A DNA stretch of 9,921 nt, from the NCBI GenBank assembly GCA_938037005.1, contig CALHVR010000079.1, positions 1-9,921 of the forward strand. Direction: 5' to 3'. This DNA is from an uncultured Leptotrichiaceae bacterium (GTDB taxonomy: Bacteria; Fusobacteriota; Fusobacteriia; Fusobacteriales; Leptotrichiaceae). The position numbers and the translations under genes are program-made. Each line of letters opens with the position of its first letter. Positions within the stretch are counted from its first letter, which is position 1. Below, piece after piece: positions 1 to 5,835 of this stretch. Below the pieces are notes generated by a model. It saw only the letters and a program-made list of their open reading frames with translations, did no database searches and was not told the DNA's origin.

Positions 1-53
1 TATCACGTAAGATTCCGGTTCTTGAGATGGGGGTTCGATTCCCTCAGGGTGGA
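1..53 (+). tRNA. tRNA-Arg(CCG), 3' part, cut by the window edge
   Basis: A T-arm is clear: stem 29-33 pairs with 41-45 (one G-U) around the canonical loop TTCGATT (34-40). Upstream, 8-12 pairs with 20-24 (one T-G) around a 7-nt loop TTCCGGT (13-19). This loop has T at position 33, anticodon CCG (15-17) and a purine after it, so it should read CGG codons as arginine. Four bases (25-28) form the variable loop. The acceptor strand would be 46-52 with A53 as discriminator. The next bases are TGT, so no CCA is encoded and it would have to be added after transcription. The D-arm 5' side and 5' acceptor strand lie outside the window. The implied first base is C, which is uncommon, so the acceptor pairing needs checking. 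A terminator follows at once. Confidence 0.72.
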
Positions 54-68
54 TGTAAATAGCTTAAG

Positions 69-96
69 AAAGCCTTTAAATAAGGCTTTTTTCTTT
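69..96 (+). terminator. Intrinsic terminator after the tRNA
   Basis: An 8-bp perfect stem (69-76 with 82-89, core GCC/GGC) closes a 5-nt loop TAAAT, and the 3' arm runs into a T-rich tract (87-96, one C). It ends the tRNA transcript and separates it from the infA promoter. Between 97 and 163 I see only AT-rich sequence with no gene. Confidence 0.85.
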
Positions 97-163
97 ATCC
101 TGCTTCTAAAATTGGAAATCTTTTTTCAAAAATTATTCAAATCTTTCCTAGTCCCGTTTTAAA

Positions 164-192
164 GTGACTCAGAGGTTTTTTTTTGTTATAAT
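164..192 (+). promoter_or_regulatory. Sigma70-type promoter for infA operon
   Basis: The -35 candidate GTGACT (164-169, four of six consensus bases) and a perfect -10 TATAAT (187-192) are 17 bp apart. Transcription would begin near 199, leaving a leader of under 20 nt that holds the Shine-Dalgarno GAGGTGA (204-210) just before the infA ATG at 217. The spacer contains a long T run. No operator is visible. Confidence 0.75.
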
Positions 193-216
193 AAAAAGGA
201 TCCGAGGTGATTATTT

Positions 217-435
217 ATGGCAAAACAGGATGTTCTTGAGCTGGAAGGTGAAATAATCGAGGCATTGCCTAATGCGATGTTTCAAGTAAGGCTTGAAAAT
301 GGACACGAAGTTTTAGGACATATCTCAGGAAAAATGAGAATGAACTATATAAAAATTTTACCAGGGGATAAAGTTACGGTTGAAGTTTCTCCGTATGATT
401 TATCGAGAGGTAGAATTGTATATAGAAAAAAATAA
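217..435 (+). CDS. infA: Translation initiation factor IF-1
   Basis: Encodes IF-1 (72 aa, the usual family length), the small OB-fold factor that occupies the A site of the 30S subunit and helps IF-2 and IF-3 during initiation. The whole protein is one S1/OB-type domain. The family-typical stretch GHISGKMRMNYIKILPGDKV (34-53) and the C-terminal SPYDLSRGRIVYR (58-70) are present. The ATG follows GAGGTGA with normal spacing. It is the first gene of the run and rpmJ follows 22 bp later, so the two are cotranscribed. In many bacteria infA follows secY-adk-map; here it follows a terminated tRNA and has its own promoter. Confidence 0.97.
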   Translation: MAKQDVLELEGEIIEALPNAMFQVRLENGHEVLGHISGKMRMNYIKILPGDKVTVEVSPYDLSRGRIVYRKK

Positions 436-457
436 TTTGTTGGAAGGAGGGTTTTTA

Positions 458-571
458 GTGAAAGTAAAAGCTTCAGTAAAACCGATCTGTGATAAATGTA
501 AAATCATTAAACGTCACGGAAAAGTAAGAGTAATATGCGAAAACCCTAAACATAAGCAAATTCAAGGATAA
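458..571 (+). CDS. rpmJ: 50S ribosomal protein L36, zinc-binding form
   Basis: Encodes L36, 37 aa, a small structural protein of the large subunit that binds 23S rRNA. The zinc ligands are complete: Cys11, Cys14, Cys27 and His32 (CDKC ... C-x4-H), so this is the C+ form. Translation starts at GTG (458-460), 6 nt after the very strong GGAAGGAGGG (442-451). This gives the exact family N-terminus MKVKASVKPIC. An open frame extends further upstream to 380, but that part overlaps infA and codes for nothing L36-like. A 176-bp non-coding stretch to rpsM follows. Confidence 0.96.
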   Translation: MKVKASVKPICDKCKIIKRHGKVRVICENPKHKQIQG

Positions 572-608
572 TAACTGACATAAAAGCAATCTGAAAATTT
601 TTTATTTA

Positions 609-637
609 ATAACATATACTAACTGATAGGATATTAT
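609..637 (+). promoter_or_regulatory. Candidate promoter for the rpsM (alpha) operon
   Basis: A possible -35 ATAACA (609-614, four of six) and -10 TATTAT (632-637, five of six) are 17 bp apart in the rpmJ-rpsM gap. A start near 644 would give a leader of about 100 nt before rpsM. No terminator separates rpmJ from rpsM, so this would be an internal promoter that adds to read-through from infA. Chance matches are common in sequence this AT-rich, so confidence is low. Confidence 0.35.
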
Positions 638-654
638 AAATAAAAATTGTAAAG

Positions 655-706
655 ATATGTTTGGCTGTAGAGCTTATACCTTAAATTTATTTATGTAAGG
701 GCATAT
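655..706 (+). promoter_or_regulatory. Foldable leader upstream of rpsM, possible ribosomal-protein autoregulatory site
   Basis: Two nested stems can form. The outer stem pairs ATATG (655-659) with CATAT (702-706), and the inner one pairs CCTTA (679-683) with TAAGG (696-700). CCTT (679-682) could instead pair, with one wobble, with GAGG (737-740) of the rpsM Shine-Dalgarno, so a switch is conceivable. In E. coli, S4 represses this operon by binding a pseudoknot leader at rpsM; other bacteria use unrelated leaders. That this element does the same is inference from position and gene order only. Confidence 0.3.
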
Positions 707-747
707 TGAAGAAAATTAAAAAATATCAAAACAGAGGAGGAAGAAAT

Positions 748-1113
748 TTGGCTAGAATAGCGGGAGTAGATATTCCTAGAAATAAGAGAGTTGAAATCTC
801 ATTAACTTATATTTTTGGAATTGGAAGAAGCACTTCAAACGAGATTTTAGAAAAAGCAGGTGTTGATAAAGACATCAAAGTTAAAGATTTGACAGAAGAA
901 CAAGTAGGTAAAATCAGAACGGTAGTTGAAGAGTACAAAATTGAAGGAGAGTTAAGAAAAGAAATTAGACTTAACATAAAAAGATTATTAGACATCAAAT
1001 CTTATAGAGGATTAAGACATAAAATGGGATTACCTGTAAGAGGACAAAAAACTAAAACAAATGCTAGAACAAGAAAAGGGCCAGTTAAAATGGCAGTAGC
1101 TAAGAAAAAATAA
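748..1113 (+). CDS. rpsM: 30S ribosomal protein S13
   Basis: Encodes S13 (121 aa, normal length), a protein of the 30S head that contacts 16S rRNA, the P-site tRNA and the 50S subunit through the intersubunit bridges. The N-terminus MARIAGVDIPRNKR is the family signature, followed by the helical core with FGIGRS (23-28). The basic C-terminal tail holds RGLRHKMGLPVRGQ (87-100) and TNARTRKGP (104-112). The start is TTG (748-750), 7 nt after AGAGGAGG (733-740). Another in-frame TTG at 706 would add 14 residues, but that segment encodes the ribosome binding site and matches nothing in S13. It opens the alpha-operon set rpsM-rpsK-rpsD-rpoA-rplQ; rpsK follows after 28 bp. Confidence 0.96.
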   Translation: MARIAGVDIPRNKRVEISLTYIFGIGRSTSNEILEKAGVDKDIKVKDLTEEQVGKIRTVVEEYKIEGELRKEIRLNIKRLLDIKSYRGLRHKMGLPVRGQKTKTNARTRKGPVKMAVAKKK

Positions 1114-1141
1114 TAAATTTATAAGTTAAGGAGGAACCTAA

Positions 1142-1528
1142 ATGGCTAAGAAACCAGTAGCTAAAAAGAAAAAATTAAAAAATATTCCTAATGGAATAGC
1201 ATACATACATTCTACTTTTAATAATACTGTAGTAACAATTACAGATGCAGAAGGTAAAGTAGTAATCTGGAAATCAGGAGGAACTTCAGGGTTTAAAGGA
1301 ACTAAAAAAGGAACTCCATTTGCAGCACAAATGGCAGCTGAACAAGCGGCTCAAGTTGCAATTGAAAACGGAATGAAACAAATTGAAATTAAAATAAAAG
1401 GACCAGGATCAGGAAGAGAAGCTTCTATAAGATCAATTCAAGCAACTGGATTAGAAGTAACTAGGATAGTTGACATTACTCCAGTACCTCATAATGGTGC
1501 AAGACCACCTAAAAAAAGAAGACCATAA
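1142..1528 (+). CDS. rpsK: 30S ribosomal protein S11
   Basis: Encodes S11 (128 aa), a platform protein of the 30S subunit that lines the mRNA exit region near the E site together with S7 and S18. Visible family marks are the lysine-rich N-terminus, IAYIHSTFNNTVVTITD (19-35), GFKGTKKGTPFAAQ (50-63), the rRNA-binding GPGSGRE (87-93) and the C-terminal DITPVPHNGARPPKKRR (111-127). The Asn-Gly in that tail (118-119) is the site where isoaspartate forms in E. coli S11. The ATG follows AAGGAGG (1128-1134). The gene sits 28 bp from both neighbours, consistent with one transcript. The sequence WKSGGTSGFKG resembles fusobacterial S11 as I remember it. Confidence 0.97.
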   Translation: MAKKPVAKKKKLKNIPNGIAYIHSTFNNTVVTITDAEGKVVIWKSGGTSGFKGTKKGTPFAAQMAAEQAAQVAIENGMKQIEIKIKGPGSGREASIRSIQATGLEVTRIVDITPVPHNGARPPKKRRP

Positions 1529-1556
1529 TTTTATAAAATAAGGAGGATATAGATAA

Positions 1557-2144
1557 ATGGCAAGAAATAGACAGCCGGTTTTAAAGAAATGTAGAAATCT
1601 TGGGTTAGACCCAGTTGTTCTAGGTGTAAATAAAAAATCAAATAGAAATATAAGACCAAATGCAAATAGAAAATTAACTGAATATGGAACACAGTTAAGA
1701 GAAAAACAAAAAGCTAGATTTGTTTATGGAGTTCAAGAAAAACAATTCCATAAATTATATGAAGAAGCTACAAGAAAAGAAGGAGTAACAGGGATACTAT
1801 TACTTCAATATTTAGAAAGAAGATTAGATAACGTAATTTATAGATTAGGATTTGGAGCAACTAGAAGACAAGCTAGACAAATTGTAAGTCACGGACATAT
1901 TTTAATTAATGGAAAAAGAGTAAATATCGCTTCTTACAGAGTAAAACAAGGAGATGTAATTACTGTTAAAGAAAATTCAAAAGAGTTAGCAATTATTAAA
2001 GAATCAGTTGGACAAAAATCAGTTCCAGGATGGTTATCATTAGAAGAAGGTACTTTAACTGCTAAAGTATTAGAAAACCCTGGAAGAGATGCAGTTGACT
2101 TCGAAATTAACGAAGCAATGATTATCGAGTTCTACTCAAGATAA
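1557..2144 (+). CDS. rpsD: 30S ribosomal protein S4
   Basis: Encodes S4 (195 aa), a primary 16S rRNA-binding protein that nucleates assembly of the 30S body, forms part of the mRNA entry helicase and in E. coli represses the alpha operon translationally. The N-terminal domain has a single cysteine (Cys12), so this is a zinc-free form. The middle motif GVTGILLLQYLERRLDN (76-92) and the S4 RNA-binding fold (about 88-150, with ATRRQARQIVSHGHILINGK at 101-120) are intact. The C-terminus ends in the typical MIIEFYSR. The ATG follows AAGGAGG (1540-1546). If this operon is autoregulated, S4 is the most likely repressor, acting at the leader before rpsM. Confidence 0.97.
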   Translation: MARNRQPVLKKCRNLGLDPVVLGVNKKSNRNIRPNANRKLTEYGTQLREKQKARFVYGVQEKQFHKLYEEATRKEGVTGILLLQYLERRLDNVIYRLGFGATRRQARQIVSHGHILINGKRVNIASYRVKQGDVITVKENSKELAIIKESVGQKSVPGWLSLEEGTLTAKVLENPGRDAVDFEINEAMIIEFYSR

Positions 2145-2174
2145 TAACATTTTAATCCAAGGAGATGATTTAGC

Positions 2175-3140
2175 TTGTTAAATATTGAAAAAATAGCTAA
2201 AAATATAAAATTAACAGAAATAAAAGAAGATAGATATACAGCTAAATATATTTTAGAACCTTTATATAGAGGTTATGGAAACACTATTGGTAATGCTTTA
2301 AGAAGAATATTATTATCTTCAATTCCTGGATCTGCGGTTAAAGGAGTTAAAATAGACGGCGTTTTAAATGAATTTTCTACAATTGAAGGTGTAAAAGAGG
2401 CAGTAACAGATATTATTTTAAATATAAAAGAAATAGTAGTTGCAACTGATGAGCCTGGAGAAAAGAAAATGACTTTAAATGTTAAAGGACCAGCTACAAT
2501 AACAGCTGCTGATATAAAAGTAGAACCAGGAGTAACAGTAATAAATCCTGAGCAAGTTATAGCGACTATTACAACTGATAAAGAAATCAATATGGAATTT
2601 TTAGTAGATTCTGGAGAAGGATTTGTTGTGTCAGATGAAATAGATACAGATGGATGGCCAATAGGATATTTAGCAGTAGATGCTATATATACTCCAATCA
2701 AAAGAGTAAATTATTCAGTAGAAGATACTATGGTTGGAAGGGTAACAAACTATGATAAATTAATTTTAGAAGTTGTTACTGATGGAAGTATAGAGTTACA
2801 AGATGCGTTATCATATGCAGTTGAATTATTAATAGCTCATATTAATCCATTCACTAATATAGGAAATAGTATGGCAAAATATAGAACTTCAGAAGAGGAA
2901 GTTGAAGAAGTAGTAGTGGAAACTAACAATAAAACTGAAGATATAAAAATAGATGAGCTAGATTTTACAGTTAGATCATTTAACTGTTTGAAGAAAGCAG
3001 GGGTAAACACTGTATCTGATTTAACATCTATGTCATACACAGAATTATTAAAAATTAAAAATTTAGGTAAAAAATCATTAACAGAAATTATCGAGAAGAT
3101 GAAAGAATTAGGATATGACCTAAGCGAAGAAATAGAATAA
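2175..3140 (+). CDS. rpoA: DNA-directed RNA polymerase subunit alpha
   Basis: Encodes the 321-aa alpha subunit, whose dimer scaffolds assembly of RNA polymerase and whose C-terminal domain contacts UP elements and activators. The N-terminal domain (about 1-235) has the dimerisation/assembly block YGNTIGNALRRILLSSIPG (34-52). A Glu/Val-rich linker follows (about 238-258). The C-terminal domain (about 259-315) keeps the DNA-contacting positions: VRSFNCLKK (266-274, Arg267 matching E. coli Arg265) and NLGKKSL (296-302). The start is TTG (2175-2177), 10 nt after AAGGAG (2159-2164); the resulting N-terminus MLNIEKIAKNIKLTE fits the family and no ATG is nearby in frame. It lies 30 bp after rpsD and 30 bp before rplQ. 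Confidence 0.96.
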   Translation: MLNIEKIAKNIKLTEIKEDRYTAKYILEPLYRGYGNTIGNALRRILLSSIPGSAVKGVKIDGVLNEFSTIEGVKEAVTDIILNIKEIVVATDEPGEKKMTLNVKGPATITAADIKVEPGVTVINPEQVIATITTDKEINMEFLVDSGEGFVVSDEIDTDGWPIGYLAVDAIYTPIKRVNYSVEDTMVGRVTNYDKLILEVVTDGSIELQDALSYAVELLIAHINPFTNIGNSMAKYRTSEEEVEEVVVETNNKTEDIKIDELDFTVRSFNCLKKAGVNTVSDLTSMSYTELLKIKNLGKKSLTEIIEKMKELGYDLSEEIE

Positions 3141-3170
3141 AACTTAGATACCAAGGAGGGAAGCGAACGA

Positions 3171-3545
3171 ATGAATCATAATAAATCATATAGAAAATTA
3201 GGTAGAAGAAGTGATCACAGATTAGCTATGATGAAAAATATGACAATTTCTTTAGTGAAAGCTGAGAGAATTGAAACTACTGTAACAAGAGCAAAAGAAT
3301 TAAGAAAATTTGTTGAGAAAGCAATTACTTTAGGTAAAAAAGCAAATGCAACTGAAGATACAGCTAAAAAAGTACATTTAAGAAGACAAGCATTTGCATT
3401 CTTAAGAAATGAAGAAGCAGTTGCAAAAATTTTCAACGAAATAGCTCCAAAATATTCAGAAAGAAATGGTGGTTATACAAGAATCATTAAAACTGATGTA
3501 AGAAGAGGAGATTCAGCTGAATTGGCAATCATTGAATTAGTATAA
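3171..3545 (+). CDS. rplQ: 50S ribosomal protein L17
   Basis: Encodes L17 (124 aa, normal for the short bacterial form), a large-subunit protein near the polypeptide exit tunnel. The N-terminus MNHNKSYRKLGRRSDHRLAM, the segment ERIETTVTRAKELRKFVEK (32-50) and the C-terminus with GGYTRIIKTDVRRGDSAELA (100-119) are all typical. The ATG follows AAGGAGGG (3153-3160). It is the last gene of the operon: a terminator lies about 40 bp beyond its stop and the next gene, brnQ, is functionally unrelated. Confidence 0.97.
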   Translation: MNHNKSYRKLGRRSDHRLAMMKNMTISLVKAERIETTVTRAKELRKFVEKAITLGKKANATEDTAKKVHLRRQAFAFLRNEEAVAKIFNEIAPKYSERNGGYTRIIKTDVRRGDSAELAIIELV

Positions 3546-3585
3546 TTTAATAATTAAATAAAATAGTTGAAATAGATTGAGAAAT

Positions 3586-3619
3586 GGGGCACTGTGTTTA
3601 GTGTCTCTTTTCTTTTTAT
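3586..3619 (+). terminator. Intrinsic terminator of the ribosomal-protein operon
   Basis: GGGGCACT (3586-3593) pairs with AGTGTCTC (3600-3607) as an 8-bp stem including two G-T wobbles, with a 6-nt loop GTGTTT. The 3' side continues into TTTTCTTTTT. It ends the infA-rplQ transcript before brnQ. Confidence 0.82.
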
Positions 3620-3660
3620 AAAGTATTTCTAAAATATATTAATTTCTTAAAATAAAATAA

Positions 3661-3666
3661 TATAAT
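3661..3666 (+). promoter_or_regulatory. Possible -10 element for brnQ
   Basis: A perfect TATAAT lies 17 bp upstream of the brnQ Shine-Dalgarno, but no convincing -35 stands at the proper distance (16-18 bp upstream gives only about three matching bases). The whole stretch 3620-3680 is nearly pure A/T, so this is a weak call. brnQ does need its own promoter because it follows a terminator. Confidence 0.3.
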
Positions 3667-3682
3667 TAATATAAAAATTATA

Positions 3683-3723
3683 GAGAGGAGTATAATTACA
3701 AAATATTGTAATTATAATATAGA
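3683..3723 (+). promoter_or_regulatory. Shine-Dalgarno and start-codon spacer hairpin of brnQ
   Basis: The Shine-Dalgarno GAGAGGAG (3683-3690) is 33 nt from the ATG at 3724, much too far in linear sequence. The interval contains a perfect 11-bp inverted repeat (3691-3701 with 3706-3716) with a 4-nt loop AATA. Folding it leaves just 7 nt (3717-3723) before the ATG, which is ideal SD spacing. In-frame TAA codons at 3709 and 3715 rule out an earlier start. The stem is A/T-rich with one G-C pair, so it could melt with temperature or be bound by a protein as DNA or RNA. The geometry is seen; its function is inference. Confidence 0.7.
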
Positions 3724-5019
3724 ATGAAATTAAGTAAAGTTGAAATTTTAAAAATAAGTTTGTTAACATTTTCTTTATTTTTTGGAGCTGGAAACTTAAT
3801 GTTTCCACCAATGTTAGGAAAAGAAGCAGGTACAAATTTAGTGTTTGCAATGTTATATTTCTCAATTACTGCAATAATTTTTCCAATTTTAGCAATAATA
3901 GTTGTAACGAAAACTGATGGATTGAAAAATATGGCAAATAGAGTAGATAAAACATTTGGAATGATATTTACGATTGCAACAGCGTTGGCAATAGGACCAG
4001 GACTTGCAGTGCCTAGAGCAGGAGTATTACCTTATGAAATTGCTTTATCACATCATACAGGAGATATGAAATGGGCACTATTATTATATACAACGATATT
4101 CTTTGGAATAGTATGTTGGTTTTGTCTGACACCAAGTAAATTGTTAGATAGAATAAGTAAGTTTTTATCACCATTATTTTTATTTTTAATAATTTTATTG
4201 TTTTTTGGAACAATATTTAAAGGAATGACTTCTTATGCTCAACCATTAGAAAAATATGTTCCACTAAAAGGAGTTCAAGGATTTTTAGATGGATATATGA
4301 CATTAGATACGTTAGCTGGATTAATGTATGGACTTGTAATTTCATACGTAATAAAAGATAAAGGTATTACAGATGAGAAAGAAGTTATAAAATCAGTTAG
4401 TAAAACAGGAATAGTAGCGGGAATTTTCTTATTTATTGTTTATTTCATTATTGCACATATTGGTGGAGTAAGTGGAGTAATTTATCCAGATACAAAAAAT
4501 GGATTAGAAATTTTAAGAAATATGTCATTAAATCTTTATGGACAGTTTGGATTTATAATATTAGTAATGTTATTTTTCATAGCTTGTTTAAATATAGCTG
4601 TAGGAGTTACAACATCAATAAGTCAATATTTCTCACAATTGTTCCCAAAAATATCGTATAAATATTGGGTTATAATTTGGATAATATTAAGTTGTGCAAT
4701 AGCAAACAATGGATTAGCACAAATTTTAAGTTACAGTGTACCAGTGTTACTTTGTATTTATCCAGTAGCAGTTGAACTTATTGTTTTAAGTATATTAAAT
4801 GAAAAAATAAAAAATTATAAGTATGTTTATTCATCAACTATTTATACAACTTTATTTATTAGTTTTGTAAGTACATTAGATAAATCAAATATAAAAATAC
4901 CGATGATAACAGATATGATTTCAAAATTACCATTATATAAACTTGATTTAGAATGGATTTTAGTTGCAATAATCGTAGCATTGATTACAATATTTATTAA
5001 TAAAATTTTAAAAAAATAA
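3724..5019 (+). CDS. brnQ: Branched-chain amino acid:cation symporter (BrnQ/LIVCS family)
   Basis: Encodes a 431-aa polytopic inner-membrane carrier of the LIVCS family, which takes up leucine, isoleucine and valine driven by sodium or protons. The family signature LFFGAGNLMFPP (18-29) is in the first membrane segment, and the protein is hydrophobic throughout with about twelve membrane segments, including those near 40-60, 150-170, 230-250 and 410-428. Length is normal and there is no break. No start upstream of the ATG is possible because of in-frame stops. It stands alone between two terminators and converges on the liv operon, which carries the same substrates using ATP. Exact substrate preference and coupling ion cannot be read from the sequence. 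Confidence 0.93.
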   Translation: MKLSKVEILKISLLTFSLFFGAGNLMFPPMLGKEAGTNLVFAMLYFSITAIIFPILAIIVVTKTDGLKNMANRVDKTFGMIFTIATALAIGPGLAVPRAGVLPYEIALSHHTGDMKWALLLYTTIFFGIVCWFCLTPSKLLDRISKFLSPLFLFLIILLFFGTIFKGMTSYAQPLEKYVPLKGVQGFLDGYMTLDTLAGLMYGLVISYVIKDKGITDEKEVIKSVSKTGIVAGIFLFIVYFIIAHIGGVSGVIYPDTKNGLEILRNMSLNLYGQFGFIILVMLFFIACLNIAVGVTTSISQYFSQLFPKISYKYWVIIWIILSCAIANNGLAQILSYSVPVLLCIYPVAVELIVLSILNEKIKNYKYVYSSTIYTTLFISFVSTLDKSNIKIPMITDMISKLPLYKLDLEWILVAIIVALITIFINKILKK

Positions 5020-5027
5020 AATATAAT

Positions 5028-5087
5028 AAAAAAGGCTCTAGTTGAGATAAATCCTTAAGAAAAAGGAATCTCTTATAGAGTCTTTTT
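5028..5087. terminator. Bidirectional terminator between brnQ and livF
   Basis: A 12-bp outer stem (5029-5040 with 5076-5087, one G-T) is continued by inner pairings GAGAT/ATCTC (5044-5048 with 5068-5072) and TCCTT/AAGGA (5052-5056 with 5063-5067) around a 6-nt loop. A run of six A on the left and five T on the right means a T tract follows the stem on either strand. It starts 8 bp after the brnQ stop and lies 11 bp beyond the livF stop, so it serves both convergent transcripts. Confidence 0.85.
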
Positions 5088-5098
5088 ATGTGATAAAA

Positions 5099-5812
5099 TT
5101 ATCCACCTAAATATGCTTTTTTTATTTCAGGGTTAGTAATTAATTCTTTACCAGTTCCTTCAAGAATAATTTGTCCAGTTTCAAGTACATATCCTCTATC
5201 AGCTATTGATAAAGCCATATTTGCATTTTGTTCAACTAATAAAACTGTAACTCCCTGTTCTTTATTTACTTTTTCAATGATTTTAAAAATCTCTTGTACA
5301 AATAATGGTGCAAGTCCCATAGAAGGTTCATCTAAAAGTAATAAAGATGGTTTAGACATTAATGCTCTTGCCATTGCTAGCATTTGTTGTTCTCCTCCAC
5401 TCATCGTTCCAGCAAGTTGTTTTTTTCTTTCTGCCAATCGTGGAAATAACTTAAACATTTCTTCCATATCTTCTTTAATTTGAGTATAGTCATTTCTAGT
5501 ATAAGCACCCATTTCAAGATTTTCTAATACTGTAAGTTCAGTAAAAATTCTTCTACCTTCAGGTACATGAGCCATACCCTGAGAAACAAGTTTATGAGCT
5601 TCAATATTTGTAACGTTCATTCCATTAAGAGAAATTTCTCCAGCTTTAATAGGAATAAGCCCTGAAATAGCATGTAAGGTAGATGTTTTTCCAGCACCAT
5701 TTGCACCTATAAGAGATACAATTTCTCCTTTTTTTATTTCAAATGATATATTTTTTATTGCATGAATTCCACCGTAGTAGACATTTAAATCGTTTACTTC
5801 TAAAATATTCAC
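5099..5812 (-). CDS. livF: BCAA ABC importer ATP-binding protein LivF
   Basis: Encodes the second ATPase (237 aa) of a branched-chain amino acid-type ABC importer. It pairs with LivG on the cytoplasmic side and powers transport through LivH-LivM. Walker A GANGAGKT is at 36-43, the signature MSGGEQ at 137-142, and Walker B LLLLDEP at 157-163. HVPEGRRIFTELTVLENL (82-99) is a LivF hallmark. The switch position reads LVEQN, with Gln195 in place of the usual His, as is common for LivF. The start is GTG (5812-5810), 5 nt after AGAGGAGG. It is the last gene of the operon, 23 bp after livG, and ends next to the shared terminator. Confidence 0.95.
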   Translation of the reverse strand: MNILEVNDLNVYYGGIHAIKNISFEIKKGEIVSLIGANGAGKTSTLHAISGLIPIKAGEISLNGMNVTNIEAHKLVSQGMAHVPEGRRIFTELTVLENLEMGAYTRNDYTQIKEDMEEMFKLFPRLAERKKQLAGTMSGGEQQMLAMARALMSKPSLLLLDEPSMGLAPLFVQEIFKIIEKVNKEQGVTVLLVEQNANMALSIADRGYVLETGQIILEGTGKELITNPEIKKAYLGG

Positions 5813-5835
5813 AAAGTCCTCCTCTGTTAATTTTA

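Noticed and set aside
1..53. tmRNA 3' end as an alternative to tRNA
   Set aside because: A proper anticodon stem-loop with CCG and a 4-nt variable loop fits a tRNA, and the typical tmRNA ending CTCCACCA is absent.
380..457. Longer open frame upstream of rpmJ
   Set aside because: It lies within infA in another frame, and L36 begins at GTG 458 behind a very strong Shine-Dalgarno.
706..747. In-frame TTG that would extend S13 by 14 residues
   Set aside because: The extension encodes the AGAGGAGG ribosome binding site and does not resemble S13; the TTG at 748 gives the family N-terminus MARIAGVD.
2165..2173. Mini-ORF ATG-ATT-TAG between the rpoA Shine-Dalgarno and its TTG
   Set aside because: The ATG directly abuts the Shine-Dalgarno with no spacer, so it cannot be used from that site; most likely chance.
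2273..3154. Long minus-strand open frames opposite rpoA (2273-2701 and 2837-3154)
   Set aside because: They are antisense to a strongly conserved gene, have low-complexity Ser/Thr/Ile-rich products and no supported ribosome binding site.
3647..3865. Minus-strand 72-aa frame over the brnQ start region
   Set aside because: It overlaps the conserved brnQ N-terminus and the AT-rich leader, and its Leu/Phe/Ile-rich product looks like translated AT-rich DNA.
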